Source: Serratia proteamaculans (GTDB lineage: Bacteria; Pseudomonadota; Gammaproteobacteria; Enterobacterales; Enterobacteriaceae). From it: DNA of 64,000 nt. Made by a program: the position numbers and the translations under genes. Position 1 is the first letter of the stretch. Each line of letters opens with the position of its first letter. Location: NCBI RefSeq assembly GCF_013337185.1, contig NZ_SWDE01000001.1, positions 2,127,397 to 2,191,396 on the forward strand, read 5' to 3'. Shown one piece after another: positions 24,838 to 34,109 of this stretch. The notes under the pieces were generated by a model. It saw only the letters and a program-made list of their open reading frames with translations, was not told where the DNA came from and did no database searches.

Positions 24838-26439
24838 ATGAAAGCCTTGACCACGATGCAGGCCGCCTACTGGGTGGGCCGGCAATCCGCAGCGCCACTG
24901 GGGGGCGTCAGTGCCCACCTGTATGCGGAATTTAACTGCTGCGACCTGGACGTCGAACGACTGAGGCAGGCCGTTGCCACTCTTTACCTGCATCACCCGA
25001 TGTTGCGCCTGCAGATCACTGCCGATGGCCAGCAAACTATCGCCCCCTGCAGCCCGCAGCATAGCCTGCATCTGGATGATTTTAGCCGTGCGGAGACTGC
25101 CGATGTCACCCACCGGCTTGCCGAAAAACGGCTGGCAAAAAGCAGCCAAAAGCTGCCGCTGGAACAGGGTATCCCCTGTGATATTAGCCTCAGCCTGCTG
25201 CCGGGTGGCCACAGCAGGTTACATGTCGATCTGGATATGATTGCCGGTGATGCCATGGGCTTCCGCGTACTGATGGAGGATTTGGCGCGTTTTTATCATC
25301 AATGCCCTGCTGCGCCGAGCGACAGCAGCGTTGCCTATTTTGACTATCTGGAGCGGCAGCAAGCTGATACCGAGCTTCAGGCACGCCGCACCCGTGCACA
25401 GGCCTGGTGGCGTGAGCGGTTAGCCCAGTTGCCGCCCGCACCGCACCTGCTGCGTACCCCGGATCGCTGCCGTAGCGATCGGTTGGCGCTGCAACTGAGC
25501 GCCAAAGAAACCCAGGCACTGGAACAAGTCGCCAAAGCGCAGCGCATCACGCTTTCATCGTTGTTTTTAGCGCTGTTCGCCGTCACCGTCGGCCACGGCT
25601 GGAAGCTGTCGCGCTTTCGGCTGAACGTCCCCTTATTCCATCGGGCCGAAGAGAACCTCGACAACCTGATTGGTGACTTCTCCAATTTGGTGCTGCTCGG
25701 CGTAGAGCTGGATCCGGCAGAAAATCTGCCCGCCTTCTGCCGACGCCTGATGGCGCAGCTGGCGGAATTGATCGCCCATGCCGACTATCCGGGCGTCAGC
25801 GTGATGCGTGACCTGTCGCGCCTGCAGGGCAGCATGCAGCCCTCGCCGGTGGTATTTACCGCCGGTTTCGGCATCCGCGGCAAAGCGCTGTTCTCGGGCA
25901 ATGTCACCCGCACCTTTGGTCCGCTGGAATGGGTGATTTCCCAGGGGCCGCAGGTGGCGCTGGATGCCCAGGTGGCGCACGCCAACGGCGGCATTCTGAT
26001 CAACTGGGACGTGCGTCTGGATGCCTTCCCGGATGGGTTGCTGCCGCAGTTGTTTGCCACCTACGGTGCCTTGTTGAAACAGGCCGCCAACCAACCGGGC
26101 AGCTTCAATCTGCCGCTGGCGCAGTGGCTGGCACAGTGTTCCGCACCGGCATTGGCCCGCCAGATGCCGGTGTGCCAATTGCTGCATCGTTTGCTGGCGC
26201 GCGTGGTGCCGGACGCCAGACTGAGCGACGACGATGACATCAACGCCCTGCCATTGCCGCAGGACGGGCTACCGGCCTTACTGGCGGTGATTAACAAATA
26301 CCTGAAAGTGGCGCTGACCCCGGCGGACGTAGCGGCAAATCCATCCCCGGCGGCCCTTGCCGCGCTGATTTGCCAGCGGGCGCCCAACGCCGCCGAGGGG
26401 GCGCAACTGCTGCTGAAGGTGCTGGCACCCAAAGCCTGA
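24838..26439 (+). CDS. Siderophore NRPS, heterocyclisation (Cy) protein with vestigial carrier
   Basis: A 533-aa protein. Residues about 1-430 form a heterocyclisation domain with the signature Asp pair DMIAGD (D133-D138), replacing HHxxxDG. An opening typical of Cy domains (MQAAYWVGRQSAAPLGGVSAHLYAEF) is also present. Cy domains condense and cyclise Ser/Thr/Cys; in VibF a Cy pair makes the threonine-derived oxazoline. The last 80 residues align by eye with a carrier domain (ALPLPQDGLPALLAVINKYL ... NPSPAALAALI), but Gly477 stands where the phosphopantetheine Ser should be, so the carrier is dead. The gene is the first of a rightward pair under Fur boxes and corresponds to VibF Cy1. Confidence 0.85.
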   Translation: MKALTTMQAAYWVGRQSAAPLGGVSAHLYAEFNCCDLDVERLRQAVATLYLHHPMLRLQITADGQQTIAPCSPQHSLHLDDFSRAETADVTHRLAEKRLAKSSQKLPLEQGIPCDISLSLLPGGHSRLHVDLDMIAGDAMGFRVLMEDLARFYHQCPAAPSDSSVAYFDYLERQQADTELQARRTRAQAWWRERLAQLPPAPHLLRTPDRCRSDRLALQLSAKETQALEQVAKAQRITLSSLFLALFAVTVGHGWKLSRFRLNVPLFHRAEENLDNLIGDFSNLVLLGVELDPAENLPAFCRRLMAQLAELIAHADYPGVSVMRDLSRLQGSMQPSPVVFTAGFGIRGKALFSGNVTRTFGPLEWVISQGPQVALDAQVAHANGGILINWDVRLDAFPDGLLPQLFATYGALLKQAANQPGSFNLPLAQWLAQCSAPALARQMPVCQLLHRLLARVVPDARLSDDDDINALPLPQDGLPALLAVINKYLKVALTPADVAANPSPAALAALICQRAPNAAEGAQLLLKVLAPKA

Positions 26440-26451
26440 TATCGGTTCCGG

Positions 26452-26483
26452 GCGCGTAGCCTCACGCGCTCCGCATTCTTTTT
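26452..26483 (+). other. Small hairpin with T-run between the two Cy genes
   Basis: GCGCGT (26452-26457) and ACGCGC (26464-26469), with TTCTTTTTC about 5 bp after. It could act as a weak internal attenuator in the 72-bp gap; low certainty. Confidence 0.3.
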
Positions 26484-26511
26484 CGTTGGTTAGCGACAAT
26501 AGGGAAATACC

Positions 26512-29500
26512 ATGGAGACACCATTAACCACGCTTCAGCAGGCTTATCTGCTCGGCCGCAGCGAACAATGGCCGCTCGGCGGCGTGGCAATGCACGACTT
26601 TCGCGAATATCACGGCCTGCGGCTGGATTTGGCACGGCTGGAAGCCCGGCTGAGAGAACTGGTACAACATTACGCGGCGCTTCGCACCTGCATCGATCCC
26701 CAGCGCTTTACTCAGCATGTTCGGCCGGAAGCCACGCTGAACCTGGATCGGCAGGATCTGCGAGCGCTCGATCATCAGGCCGCGCAACAACGTCTGGCCG
26801 ATCTGCGCGAGCAGTATTCGCACCAGCGCCACGATCCCACGCAGCCGCTGTGGCGTATTGTCGCCATTCAATTACCAGAGATGCAGGATGCAACGGGCAA
26901 CCCCTACGACAGCGTGATTTTCACCAGCTTCGACGCACTAATTCTCGACGGTCAGGGTATCTCCAGCGTGATCGCCCGGCTGTTTGACGACGCCCCGCTG
27001 CCGCCAATCGCCCTACCCAGCCCAGCGGCGGCCGCCAGCACGCAACAACGTCAGGCCGACGCCGCCTACTGGCAGGCCAAACTGCAGGACATCACCACCC
27101 CGTCAGCGTTGCCATGGATCACTCCGCTGGCCAACATCAAATCCTCACGCTACCGCCGTGCCAACCTGACCCTGCCGCGCGAAGTGCTAAAACAGTTCTC
27201 TCGCCTGGGTTCCGCCCATGCCCTGCTGCGCAACAGCAGCCTTTCGGCGCTGATCCTTGATACGCTGGCACAATGGACCACCGACGGCGAGCTTTGTGTT
27301 GGGGTACCTGTGGCATTTCCTGCGGTGGATGGCTCACTCAGTAATGCCTCCACCTTCGTGGCGGTGCGTTATTCACGTCTGGGCGGCAACTTTGTCAGCC
27401 GCGCGCAGGCGCTGCAAGACGACGTGCTGGGCGCACTCGACCATCTGACGTTTTCCGGCGTTGATCTGGCGCGGCAGTTGCAAAGCCACAGCCAGGGAGC
27501 TCCTGCGCTGCCGGTGATCCTCACCAACTGCCTGGGCTGGGAGACGCTGCCGGCCAATGCGCCAGTGCGTTATTTTGACGGCGTAACCCAAACGCCGCAG
27601 GTGGCGATCGATATTCGGCTGACGCAGGATGCCGACAAAAACCTGCTGCTGTGCGTTGACTACGCCGAGCAAGCGCTGGACGGCAAGCAGGTGCAGGCAG
27701 TGCTGGACGCGGTGCAACGCAGGGTGATGCTGATGTGCCAACAGGGCGAGTTGGAGATTGCACCGTCGCAGTATATCGATTACCGGCACTACCGGCATAA
27801 CCACAGCGAGGCGTCATTTACCGCCTATCCGTATCTGACGCAGTTAGCTGAACGACTGTTTAACGATCCGCAGCCGCGACCGGCGCTGATCTGCGATCGG
27901 CAAAGCCTGAGTTACCCGCAGCTTGGCCAACAGGTCGCCACGGTAATGGCCAATCTGCAACAGCGTGGTCTGGGGCCTGGCAGCGTACTGGCGCTGTATC
28001 TGGCGCGTAGCCCGGAACATGTCACTATCTCCCTGGCCTGTGCACTGCTGGGGATTATCTGGGTGCCAATCGACATTAACTCGCCGCCGGAGCGCACCGC
28101 TTATCTGCTGACCAACTGTCGGCCCGATCTGGTGGTACAGCGTGGTGAACTGGAAACGCCGAACGGGGTAACGCCAGCCGAGTTGCTCGCCCCAACGGAG
28201 GGCAATCCGGCGCTCCCGGACAGCCAGACGCTGACCGAGCGCAGTGCCAGCAGCGAGGCCAGCTATTACCTGTACACCTCCGGCACCACCGGCAAGCCAA
28301 AGTGCGTGGTGCTCAACAACCGCGCCACCGCTAACGTTATCGGCCAGACCCTGCAGCGCTGGGCGGTCACCGCCGATGATGTGATGATTTCGGTCACCCC
28401 GCCGCACCATGATATGTCGATGTTTGATCTGTTCGGCTCGCTCAGCGCCGGGGCGACGCTGGTGTTACCGGCAGCGCATCAGGAAAAAGACGCCATCAGC
28501 TGGAACCAGTTGGTGGAGCGCCATCGCGTCAGCCTGTGGTGTTCGGTACCGGCCATTTTGGAAATGCTGCTCACCTGCAAAACCGACGACAGCCTGCGTT
28601 CGCTGCGGCTGGTGGCTCAGGGCGGCGACTACATCAAGCCGGCCACGGTGCAGCAGTTGCGCGGCCTGCGCCCGGATATCAGCCTGTTCTCGCTCGGCGG
28701 GCCAACCGAAACCACCATCTGGAGCATCTGGCACCCGATAGCGGAGCAGGACAGCGGAACCGTGCCCTATGGCCAGCCGCTGCCGGCCAACCAGTATTTT
28801 ATTTGCCATGACGACGGCAGCCACTGCCCGGCCGGTGTAGTCGGCCGCATCCACACTGCCGGGGTGAATCTGGCATTGGGTTATCTGGAAGACGGCGATT
28901 TAAAACAGCATGATTTCGTCACGCTGGAGGGGCCAGACGGCCAGCCGCTGCGCGCCTTCCGCACTGGCGACCAGGGTTACTATCGTGCCGACGGCAATAT
29001 CCTGTTCGCCAGCCGGGTGAACGGCTACGTAAAAATCCGTGGCGTGCGCGTCTCGCTGCCGGAGATTGAAGACGTCATGCGTGGACACGAGGCGATCCTC
29101 GACATCGTGGTGGTGGATTACCCTGGCGGAGATAACGGCGAAGTCACGCTCGGGGCGATGTACCTCACCCACGACGGCAAACCGCTGTCGCTGGCGGCGA
29201 TCCGCGCGTTCTCAACCGGTTACCTGCCTTGTACCCATATCCCGACGCGCTTTATCCACGCCGAAGCGCTGCCGCTTTCGGGCAATGGCAAGACAGACCG
29301 CCACCGCATCCGTGCCGCCTTCAGTGCCGAACGCGCGACTCCGGGGTTAAACGCCTGCGCAGCGCCGTTGCCAGGCGCAGCACCGGCCAATAGCGGCAAG
29401 ATTTTAGCTATCTATTTGCAGGCGATCGGCGCAACGCCGCGCCCGGAATGGGGGGATGAAACCGCCTTTATCAGCATGGGGCTGAAACTGCCGCACATTC

Positions 29501-29607
29501 GGCAGGTGGCCGCGCAGCTCAACGACGCTTTTGGCACCCGTCTGCCGCCCACGCTGCTGATCCCCTGCAAAAATGCCCGGGAGGTTGCAGCGCTGCTGGC
29601 GCGTTAA
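26512..29607 (+). CDS. Siderophore NRPS, Cy-A protein with vestigial carrier
   Basis: A 1031-aa protein. A heterocyclisation domain (about 1-430) has the Asp pair DALILD (D141-D146). An adenylation domain (about 440-930) follows, with A3 YTSGTTGKPK starting at residue 588, A5 GGPTETTIW near 730, A7 FRTGDQGYY, and A8/A10 VNGYVKIRGVRVSLPEIE and LSGNGKTDR. In VibF this A domain activates threonine. The C-terminal 75 residues resemble a carrier domain but read MGLKLPHI where LGGxS is expected (Leu993 at the Ser position), so it cannot be loaded. The gene follows the Cy-only gene by 72 bp. It equals VibF Cy2-A; together the three proteins reconstruct VibF in pieces. Confidence 0.87.
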   Translation: METPLTTLQQAYLLGRSEQWPLGGVAMHDFREYHGLRLDLARLEARLRELVQHYAALRTCIDPQRFTQHVRPEATLNLDRQDLRALDHQAAQQRLADLREQYSHQRHDPTQPLWRIVAIQLPEMQDATGNPYDSVIFTSFDALILDGQGISSVIARLFDDAPLPPIALPSPAAAASTQQRQADAAYWQAKLQDITTPSALPWITPLANIKSSRYRRANLTLPREVLKQFSRLGSAHALLRNSSLSALILDTLAQWTTDGELCVGVPVAFPAVDGSLSNASTFVAVRYSRLGGNFVSRAQALQDDVLGALDHLTFSGVDLARQLQSHSQGAPALPVILTNCLGWETLPANAPVRYFDGVTQTPQVAIDIRLTQDADKNLLLCVDYAEQALDGKQVQAVLDAVQRRVMLMCQQGELEIAPSQYIDYRHYRHNHSEASFTAYPYLTQLAERLFNDPQPRPALICDRQSLSYPQLGQQVATVMANLQQRGLGPGSVLALYLARSPEHVTISLACALLGIIWVPIDINSPPERTAYLLTNCRPDLVVQRGELETPNGVTPAELLAPTEGNPALPDSQTLTERSASSEASYYLYTSGTTGKPKCVVLNNRATANVIGQTLQRWAVTADDVMISVTPPHHDMSMFDLFGSLSAGATLVLPAAHQEKDAISWNQLVERHRVSLWCSVPAILEMLLTCKTDDSLRSLRLVAQGGDYIKPATVQQLRGLRPDISLFSLGGPTETTIWSIWHPIAEQDSGTVPYGQPLPANQYFICHDDGSHCPAGVVGRIHTAGVNLALGYLEDGDLKQHDFVTLEGPDGQPLRAFRTGDQGYYRADGNILFASRVNGYVKIRGVRVSLPEIEDVMRGHEAILDIVVVDYPGGDNGEVTLGAMYLTHDGKPLSLAAIRAFSTGYLPCTHIPTRFIHAEALPLSGNGKTDRHRIRAAFSAERATPGLNACAAPLPGAAPANSGKILAIYLQAIGATPRPEWGDETAFISMGLKLPHIRQVAAQLNDAFGTRLPPTLLIPCKNAREVAALLAR

Positions 29608-29619
29608 CGGTTATTAATC

Positions 29620-29639
29620 GGGGCGAACATGTTCGCCCC
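29620..29639. terminator. Bidirectional terminator-like hairpin between Cy-A and VibH-like genes
   Basis: GGGGCGAAC (29620-29628) and GTTCGCCCC (29631-29639), a perfect 9-bp stem between convergent stops. Confidence 0.6.
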
Positions 29640-29653
29640 CTACCGGATCGTCA

Positions 29654-31000
29654 TCAGGCGGGCACCGCCACCAGTTCACCAACCGCCGTTTCCAACGCTT
29701 CTTCCCGCAACGCACGCAGTAAAAACTCCTGCAAGGCATTGCCGTAGTCGGCAACCCCATCCGTGGGGAACTGCTGCACGTAAATATCAATATCCAGATA
29801 CAGATCGCCGGCATCGGTGCGGCCACGGAAGGTCAGGTTGGCGCCATCGCCAGATCCGCCGGCCAGTACCCGACGCGTGCTGGCGCAGCCGCTGAAACCG
29901 GCCGGATCAAATGGCTGAACGTTGATAAACGGAGAGATAAACAAACGCGAAGCCGGCGTCACGCAGCGATCGGCAGCAATCTGTCGCAAGCGATAACCGG
30001 CGTGACTGCGCAGCTCGCGCAGCTTCTGCGCCATGTCTGACAGAAAACGCCCCAGCGTCTCCTCCCCGCGCAGTGAGACCAAAAACGGCAGCGTATTGAC
30101 CGCCAGCGCCGGGGTATTGGTCGCTTGGCTGCTACGGCGATTCATCACCGGCATCCATAGGGTGCGCGTATCGCCTTTATCATGCGGCAACCGCGGTAAG
30201 GTAAAGCACAGCCAGGCGGCGGACAGCGCCAGCAGCAGATCTGGCCAGCCAATACCGCTGCGCTCCGACAGCTCACGCAGCCGCAGAGAGATCTCTTCCG
30301 GCAGAGCCGTGCTGGTGCTCAGGCATTTCACACCGTACTCCCGGCCGCCTTTGCGCACCGTCGGCAAGGTCTGTGACGGTGGCAGATAGTTCTGCCAAAA
30401 ATGCCGATCCTTTGCACAGCGTTCGGAAGCGGCATAGGCCAGTTCATGTTGCTGGAAAGCACTGAAGGTGCCCAAAGCCTGCCCCGCCGCGCCGTTGCCA
30501 AGGAAGTGCGCGTATAGCGTGGCGCAGCGGTGTTCGACCAACGCCATACCGAAGCCATCGATCACAATATGATGGGCGCGCAGATACCAGACGTAGCGCG
30601 ACGGCGCCAGTTTGATCAGCCATACGGCGGCCATCGGCTCGCTGCATAAATCTATCGGTCGCTCGACATCCGCCTGCATCAGCCGCATCGCCACCTGATA
30701 AGGATCGGACTGCGTCTGCAGATCAATACGCTGCAAGGTCGGCACCGATTGAGGGTCGTAACGCTGCAGCGGCGGGCTATCGCCAGTACCGGCGCTAAAG
30801 CGCAGGGCAAACGCCTGCGTTTCCGCCATGGTGAGTGTGATTGCCCGGGCCAGCGCCACCTCGTCTACCGCACCACAGAGTTCGGTGACGTGGGCGACGG
30901 TGGAAAAAGGTTGCCCAGGATGCAAGGTAAATTCGTCCCAGAAGTCTAACTGCGCCGCTGTCAGCGGCAGCCATTCAGTCGCCAAAACAGTTCCCGACAT
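29654..31000 (-). CDS. VibH-like free-standing condensation protein (amide synthase)
   Basis: A 448-aa protein consisting of a single condensation domain, the size of VibH. It has the opening LPLTAAQLDFWDEFTLHPGQPFSTVAHVTEL, the catalytic HHIVIDG (H143, H144, D148, G149), and a late GDLYLDIDIYVQQF segment. VibH joins carrier-bound 2,3-dihydroxybenzoate to a soluble polyamine; in serratiochelin synthesis the amine is 1,3-diaminopropane. The start at 31000 has AGGTAGG upstream; an in-frame start at 31072 lacks a site. It is convergent with the Cy-A gene and has its own promoter region, shared with a DppA-like gene. The dihydroxybenzoate genes (entABCE-type) must be elsewhere. Likely SchH. Confidence 0.85.
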   Translation of the reverse strand: MSGTVLATEWLPLTAAQLDFWDEFTLHPGQPFSTVAHVTELCGAVDEVALARAITLTMAETQAFALRFSAGTGDSPPLQRYDPQSVPTLQRIDLQTQSDPYQVAMRLMQADVERPIDLCSEPMAAVWLIKLAPSRYVWYLRAHHIVIDGFGMALVEHRCATLYAHFLGNGAAGQALGTFSAFQQHELAYAASERCAKDRHFWQNYLPPSQTLPTVRKGGREYGVKCLSTSTALPEEISLRLRELSERSGIGWPDLLLALSAAWLCFTLPRLPHDKGDTRTLWMPVMNRRSSQATNTPALAVNTLPFLVSLRGEETLGRFLSDMAQKLRELRSHAGYRLRQIAADRCVTPASRLFISPFINVQPFDPAGFSGCASTRRVLAGGSGDGANLTFRGRTDAGDLYLDIDIYVQQFPTDGVADYGNALQEFLLRALREEALETAVGELVAVPA

Positions 31001-31486
31001 GTTACCTACCTTTGAAAAGCCATAAACAAATGTTGAAACAACACAAGCCAAAACCCCGCCGTCGCAAATCACGTTTGATAGCGGCCAAAACGGGGTGAAT
31101 GCTGGACACGGCTGAGCGACCCGTTGGCAAACTGCCCGGCGTGTTCCTGCTTATTGTGGTTGGCGTGCCTGACCTCCCTGGTTCAGGTAAAAACGAGACG
31201 GCGCGGGCCAGTAAAAACCACGGCCACAGCGCACTGAAGATGTTTCGATTCGGTTACAAATGAAAATGATAATAACACTTATTATCATTTTCATGAATAT
31301 AGAACAACCTGCTCATACCGCAAACTTGCTTGACCAACCGGAGCATGGCGAAACAGCAGATCGGGAGAGAACTCTCATCCCCCAGTTCCCATATCTGCTA
31401 TCAATCACTTATATTTAAATTGAGGGCTGCCTGAATGCCAATGCGGCGGCAGTGTCCTCAATCAACCTGAGGGAGCCATCCATTTT
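31001..31486. promoter_or_regulatory. Divergent region between VibH-like and DppA-like genes
   Basis: About 490 bp with no coding frame; it contains the strong Fur palindrome at 31260-31294. The remainder shows no further clear structure. Confidence 0.55.
31260..31294. promoter_or_regulatory. Extended Fur palindrome
   Basis: ATGAAAATGATAATAA (31260-31275) and TTATTATCATTTTCAT (31279-31294) are perfect 16-bp inverted arms around CAC. This gives overlapping Fur-type hexamer arrays. It is placed about 260 bp from the VibH-like start and 190 bp from the DppA-like start. Confidence 0.75.
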
Positions 31487-33085
31487 ATGCGTTTAAAACC
31501 AAGCACTGTGGGTCTGTTATTGGCGGGAACCGGCCTGTTGACGGCGGGCCATGCCCTGGCCGCCAGCGATACCCTGGTCTACTGCACCGTGGCCTCGCCG
31601 GAGTCTTTCAACCCGCAGCTATCGAGCTCCGGAACCACCTTTATCGCCACCTCGCAGGTGTTGTATAACCGCCTGCTGACGCTGCGTGAAAGCGATAAAA
31701 CCCCCGCTCCCTCACTGGCGACCGAGTGGACCATCAGCCCGGACGGCAAGACCTACACCTTTACGCTGCGCAAGGGCGTGAAATTCAACAGCAACAAGTT
31801 CTTCACCCCAACGCGTGACTTCAACGCCGAGGACGTGGTGTTCACCGTGATGCGTCAAAAAGATGCCAATAATCCGTATCACAAGGTGTCCGGCGGCAAC
31901 TACGAGTATTTTACCGACACCGGGCTGGACAAGCTGATCACCAAAGTGGAAGCGGTGGATAACGACCACGTGCGCTTTACGCTGAGCCAGCCTAACGCCG
32001 CCTTCCTGGCGGACTGGACCATGGACTTTGCTTCGATTCTTTCTGCTGAATATGCCGATGCCATGCTGAAAAAAGGCACGCCGGAGAACGTCGATAACTG
32101 GCCGATCGGTACCGGTCCGTTCGCGCTGCAACAGTACAAACAGGATTCACTGATCCGCTACATCGCCAACCCGCATTACTGGCAGGGCGAGGTCGCCAGC
32201 AAGCACCTGATCTTCTCCATCACGCCGAACCCGCAAACCCGGCTGGCGAAGCTGAAAACCAACGAGTGCCAGATTATCCCAGCCCCGCTGGCGGAACAGT
32301 TTGACGCCATCAAGAGCGACAAAAACCTGCAGCTGCACAGCATCGACGGCCTGAACGTCGGCTATCTGGCATTCAACACCCAGAAAAAGCCGTTTGATAA
32401 TGTGCTGGTGCGCCAGGCGCTGAGCTATGCAGTAGATAAAAAGGCCATCATTGCGGCGGTCTTCAAGGAAAGCGGCAACACGGCCAGCTCGATACTGCCG
32501 CCGGGCATGCTGGGCTACAACGACAAGCTGCCGGAATACGCTTACAACCCGGACAAAGCGCGTGAACTGCTCAAACAGGCCGGGCTGGAAAAAGGCTTTG
32601 AGACCGACATTTGGTCAATGCCGGTGGCGCGACCTTACAACCCTAACTCACGGCGCATCGCCGAGATGATCCAGAGCGACTGGGCCAAAGTGGGCGTGAA
32701 GGCCAAAATCGTCACCTGGGAATGGGGCCAGTACCTGGCCGGGCTGCGCAAAGGGGAGCAGCAAAGCGCGCTGTACGGCTGGATGTCGGATAACGGCGAC
32801 CCGGACAACTTCGCCACCCTGCTCAACTGTGCCGGCGTGCAGACCGGGGCCAACGTGGCCCGTTGGTGCGACAGCAGCTATGACAAGCTGATCCATCAGG
32901 CCATTTTGGTCAGCGCCCCGGCAGAACGCGCCAAGCTTTATCAGCAGGCGCAGGTGATTTTTGCCAAACAGGTGCCACTGCTGCCATTGGCTAACGGCAA
33001 GGTGTTCTACGCCACCCGCAGCAACGTCAGCGGCTATGTGGTTGACGTTAACGGCAGTGACTTCGCCAAAGCCAAAGCCGACTGA
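31487..33085 (+). CDS. DppA-like ABC transporter periplasmic binding protein
   Basis: A 532-aa extracellular solute-binding protein of the peptide/nickel class (family 5). It has a signal peptide (cleavage near LAASDTL) and the family's SLATEWTISPDGKTYTFTLRKGVKFNSNKFF, NPHYWQGE, LNVGYLAFNTQKKPFDNVLVRQALSYAVDK, and YGWMSDNGDPDNFATLLNC. No permease or ATPase genes follow, so it must use a transporter encoded elsewhere, probably Dpp. In E. coli, DppA also delivers haem through DppBCDF. A Fur palindrome upstream makes an iron or haem role plausible but unproven; a plain dipeptide role remains possible. The ribosome site is GGGAG. Confidence 0.88.
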   Translation: MRLKPSTVGLLLAGTGLLTAGHALAASDTLVYCTVASPESFNPQLSSSGTTFIATSQVLYNRLLTLRESDKTPAPSLATEWTISPDGKTYTFTLRKGVKFNSNKFFTPTRDFNAEDVVFTVMRQKDANNPYHKVSGGNYEYFTDTGLDKLITKVEAVDNDHVRFTLSQPNAAFLADWTMDFASILSAEYADAMLKKGTPENVDNWPIGTGPFALQQYKQDSLIRYIANPHYWQGEVASKHLIFSITPNPQTRLAKLKTNECQIIPAPLAEQFDAIKSDKNLQLHSIDGLNVGYLAFNTQKKPFDNVLVRQALSYAVDKKAIIAAVFKESGNTASSILPPGMLGYNDKLPEYAYNPDKARELLKQAGLEKGFETDIWSMPVARPYNPNSRRIAEMIQSDWAKVGVKAKIVTWEWGQYLAGLRKGEQQSALYGWMSDNGDPDNFATLLNCAGVQTGANVARWCDSSYDKLIHQAILVSAPAERAKLYQQAQVIFAKQVPLLPLANGKVFYATRSNVSGYVVDVNGSDFAKAKAD

Positions 33086-33187
33086 GTCGCAACACGCGCC
33101 GGATGATATTCACATCCGGCGCTTTCCTCCTCTGTAACATTTGGTTACTCTCATCAGCACTGTGATTTAACATTCAAAGGTAACCCG

Positions 33188-33727
33188 GTGCAGAACACTT
33201 ATATGCCGATGCAGATCCGTCTGCACTGGCTGGTGGCGATCCTGCTGGTCATCACCTGCACCACCATTGAGCTGAGAGGCTTTAGCGTGCCGGGCACCCC
33301 GCTGTGGTACGTGCTGGTGGTAACCCACTTCAGCTGTGGGGTGACAGTATTTGTATTGATGATCGCCCGCCTGTTGCTGCGTTGGCGCCACACCAGCCCT
33401 GCCATCAACCCGAAACCGGCAAAGTGGCAAACCGGCGCAGCCCATCTGGTGCACAGCCTGATTTATCTGTTGCTGCTGACGCTGCCGGTGCTGGGCGTTT
33501 ATTCCCGTTATCTGGGCGGTAAAGAGTGGTTTCTGTTTGGCCTGCCGATGCCCTTTGCCGAAGTCGCCGACCGGCCGCAGGCAAGGATGATTATCGGCTG
33601 GCACAAGACGCTGGCAGCCTTCGGCTATTGGCTGATTGGGCTGCATGCGGCGGCGGCGCTGTTTCATCATTACCTCGTTAAGGACAATGCACTGGTGCGT
33701 ATGCTGCCGTGGCTGAAAAAGCGTTAG
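33188..33727 (+). CDS. Cytochrome b561 family protein
   Basis: A 179-aa inner-membrane protein with four hydrophobic helices and the family's haem-ligand histidines: RLHWLVAILL, VVTHFSCGV, HLVHSLIYLLL, GWHKTLAAFGYWLIGLHAAAALFHHY. It resembles the CybB/YceJ class that moves electrons from quinol to haem in the membrane. A GTG start at 33188 follows AAAGGT; the ATG at 33203 is an alternative. It lies 100 bp after the DppA-like gene, possibly co-transcribed, although that gap has no clear promoter or terminator. Confidence 0.85.
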   Translation: MQNTYMPMQIRLHWLVAILLVITCTTIELRGFSVPGTPLWYVLVVTHFSCGVTVFVLMIARLLLRWRHTSPAINPKPAKWQTGAAHLVHSLIYLLLLTLPVLGVYSRYLGGKEWFLFGLPMPFAEVADRPQARMIIGWHKTLAAFGYWLIGLHAAAALFHHYLVKDNALVRMLPWLKKR

Positions 33728-34109
33728 CCACCAGTGGCAATGCCAACAACACAATAATAAGCTTGTGAATATAAGCTGATGGATATAATCCATTGGCTTA
33801 TTATTTTTATAATTTATGGCAGTTAAAAATAAATTTGTACCCAGCGAGTTGTATCTATTCCAGTTATTGACTAAGGTTATTCATACAAATTATAAGCCCA
33901 TGGGCTGACGAAGATCCGTAACCGATATTATTAACCACTCATTATATTCATCTTAAAAAACGCCAGTTATTTTTCAGGAGAGCTGTGTCATGCCCTGTGG
34001 TCACACAAGGCGATGCAGTGCCCCCATGATTTCATTAATTAAATTCCATCGGCTACACACACGGGAAAGTTAATATTACTTTTCCAAACTAAAAGTCAGG
34101 AGCAAAGTA
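33728..34109. other. Intergenic region with a terminator-like hairpin
   Basis: An AT-rich 380 bp without a gene. AATAATAAGC (33753-33762) and GCTTATTATT (33796-33805) form a stem enclosing a smaller hairpin ATGGAT/ATCCAT (33779-33793). A T-rich tract follows, suitable as the terminator of the cytochrome gene. The rest shows nothing clear. The base composition becomes visibly more AT-rich from here. Confidence 0.5.

Noticed and set aside
31140..31486. Small protein gene upstream of the DppA-like gene
   Set aside because: No open frame with a ribosome site; the stretch is explained by the promoter and Fur palindrome.
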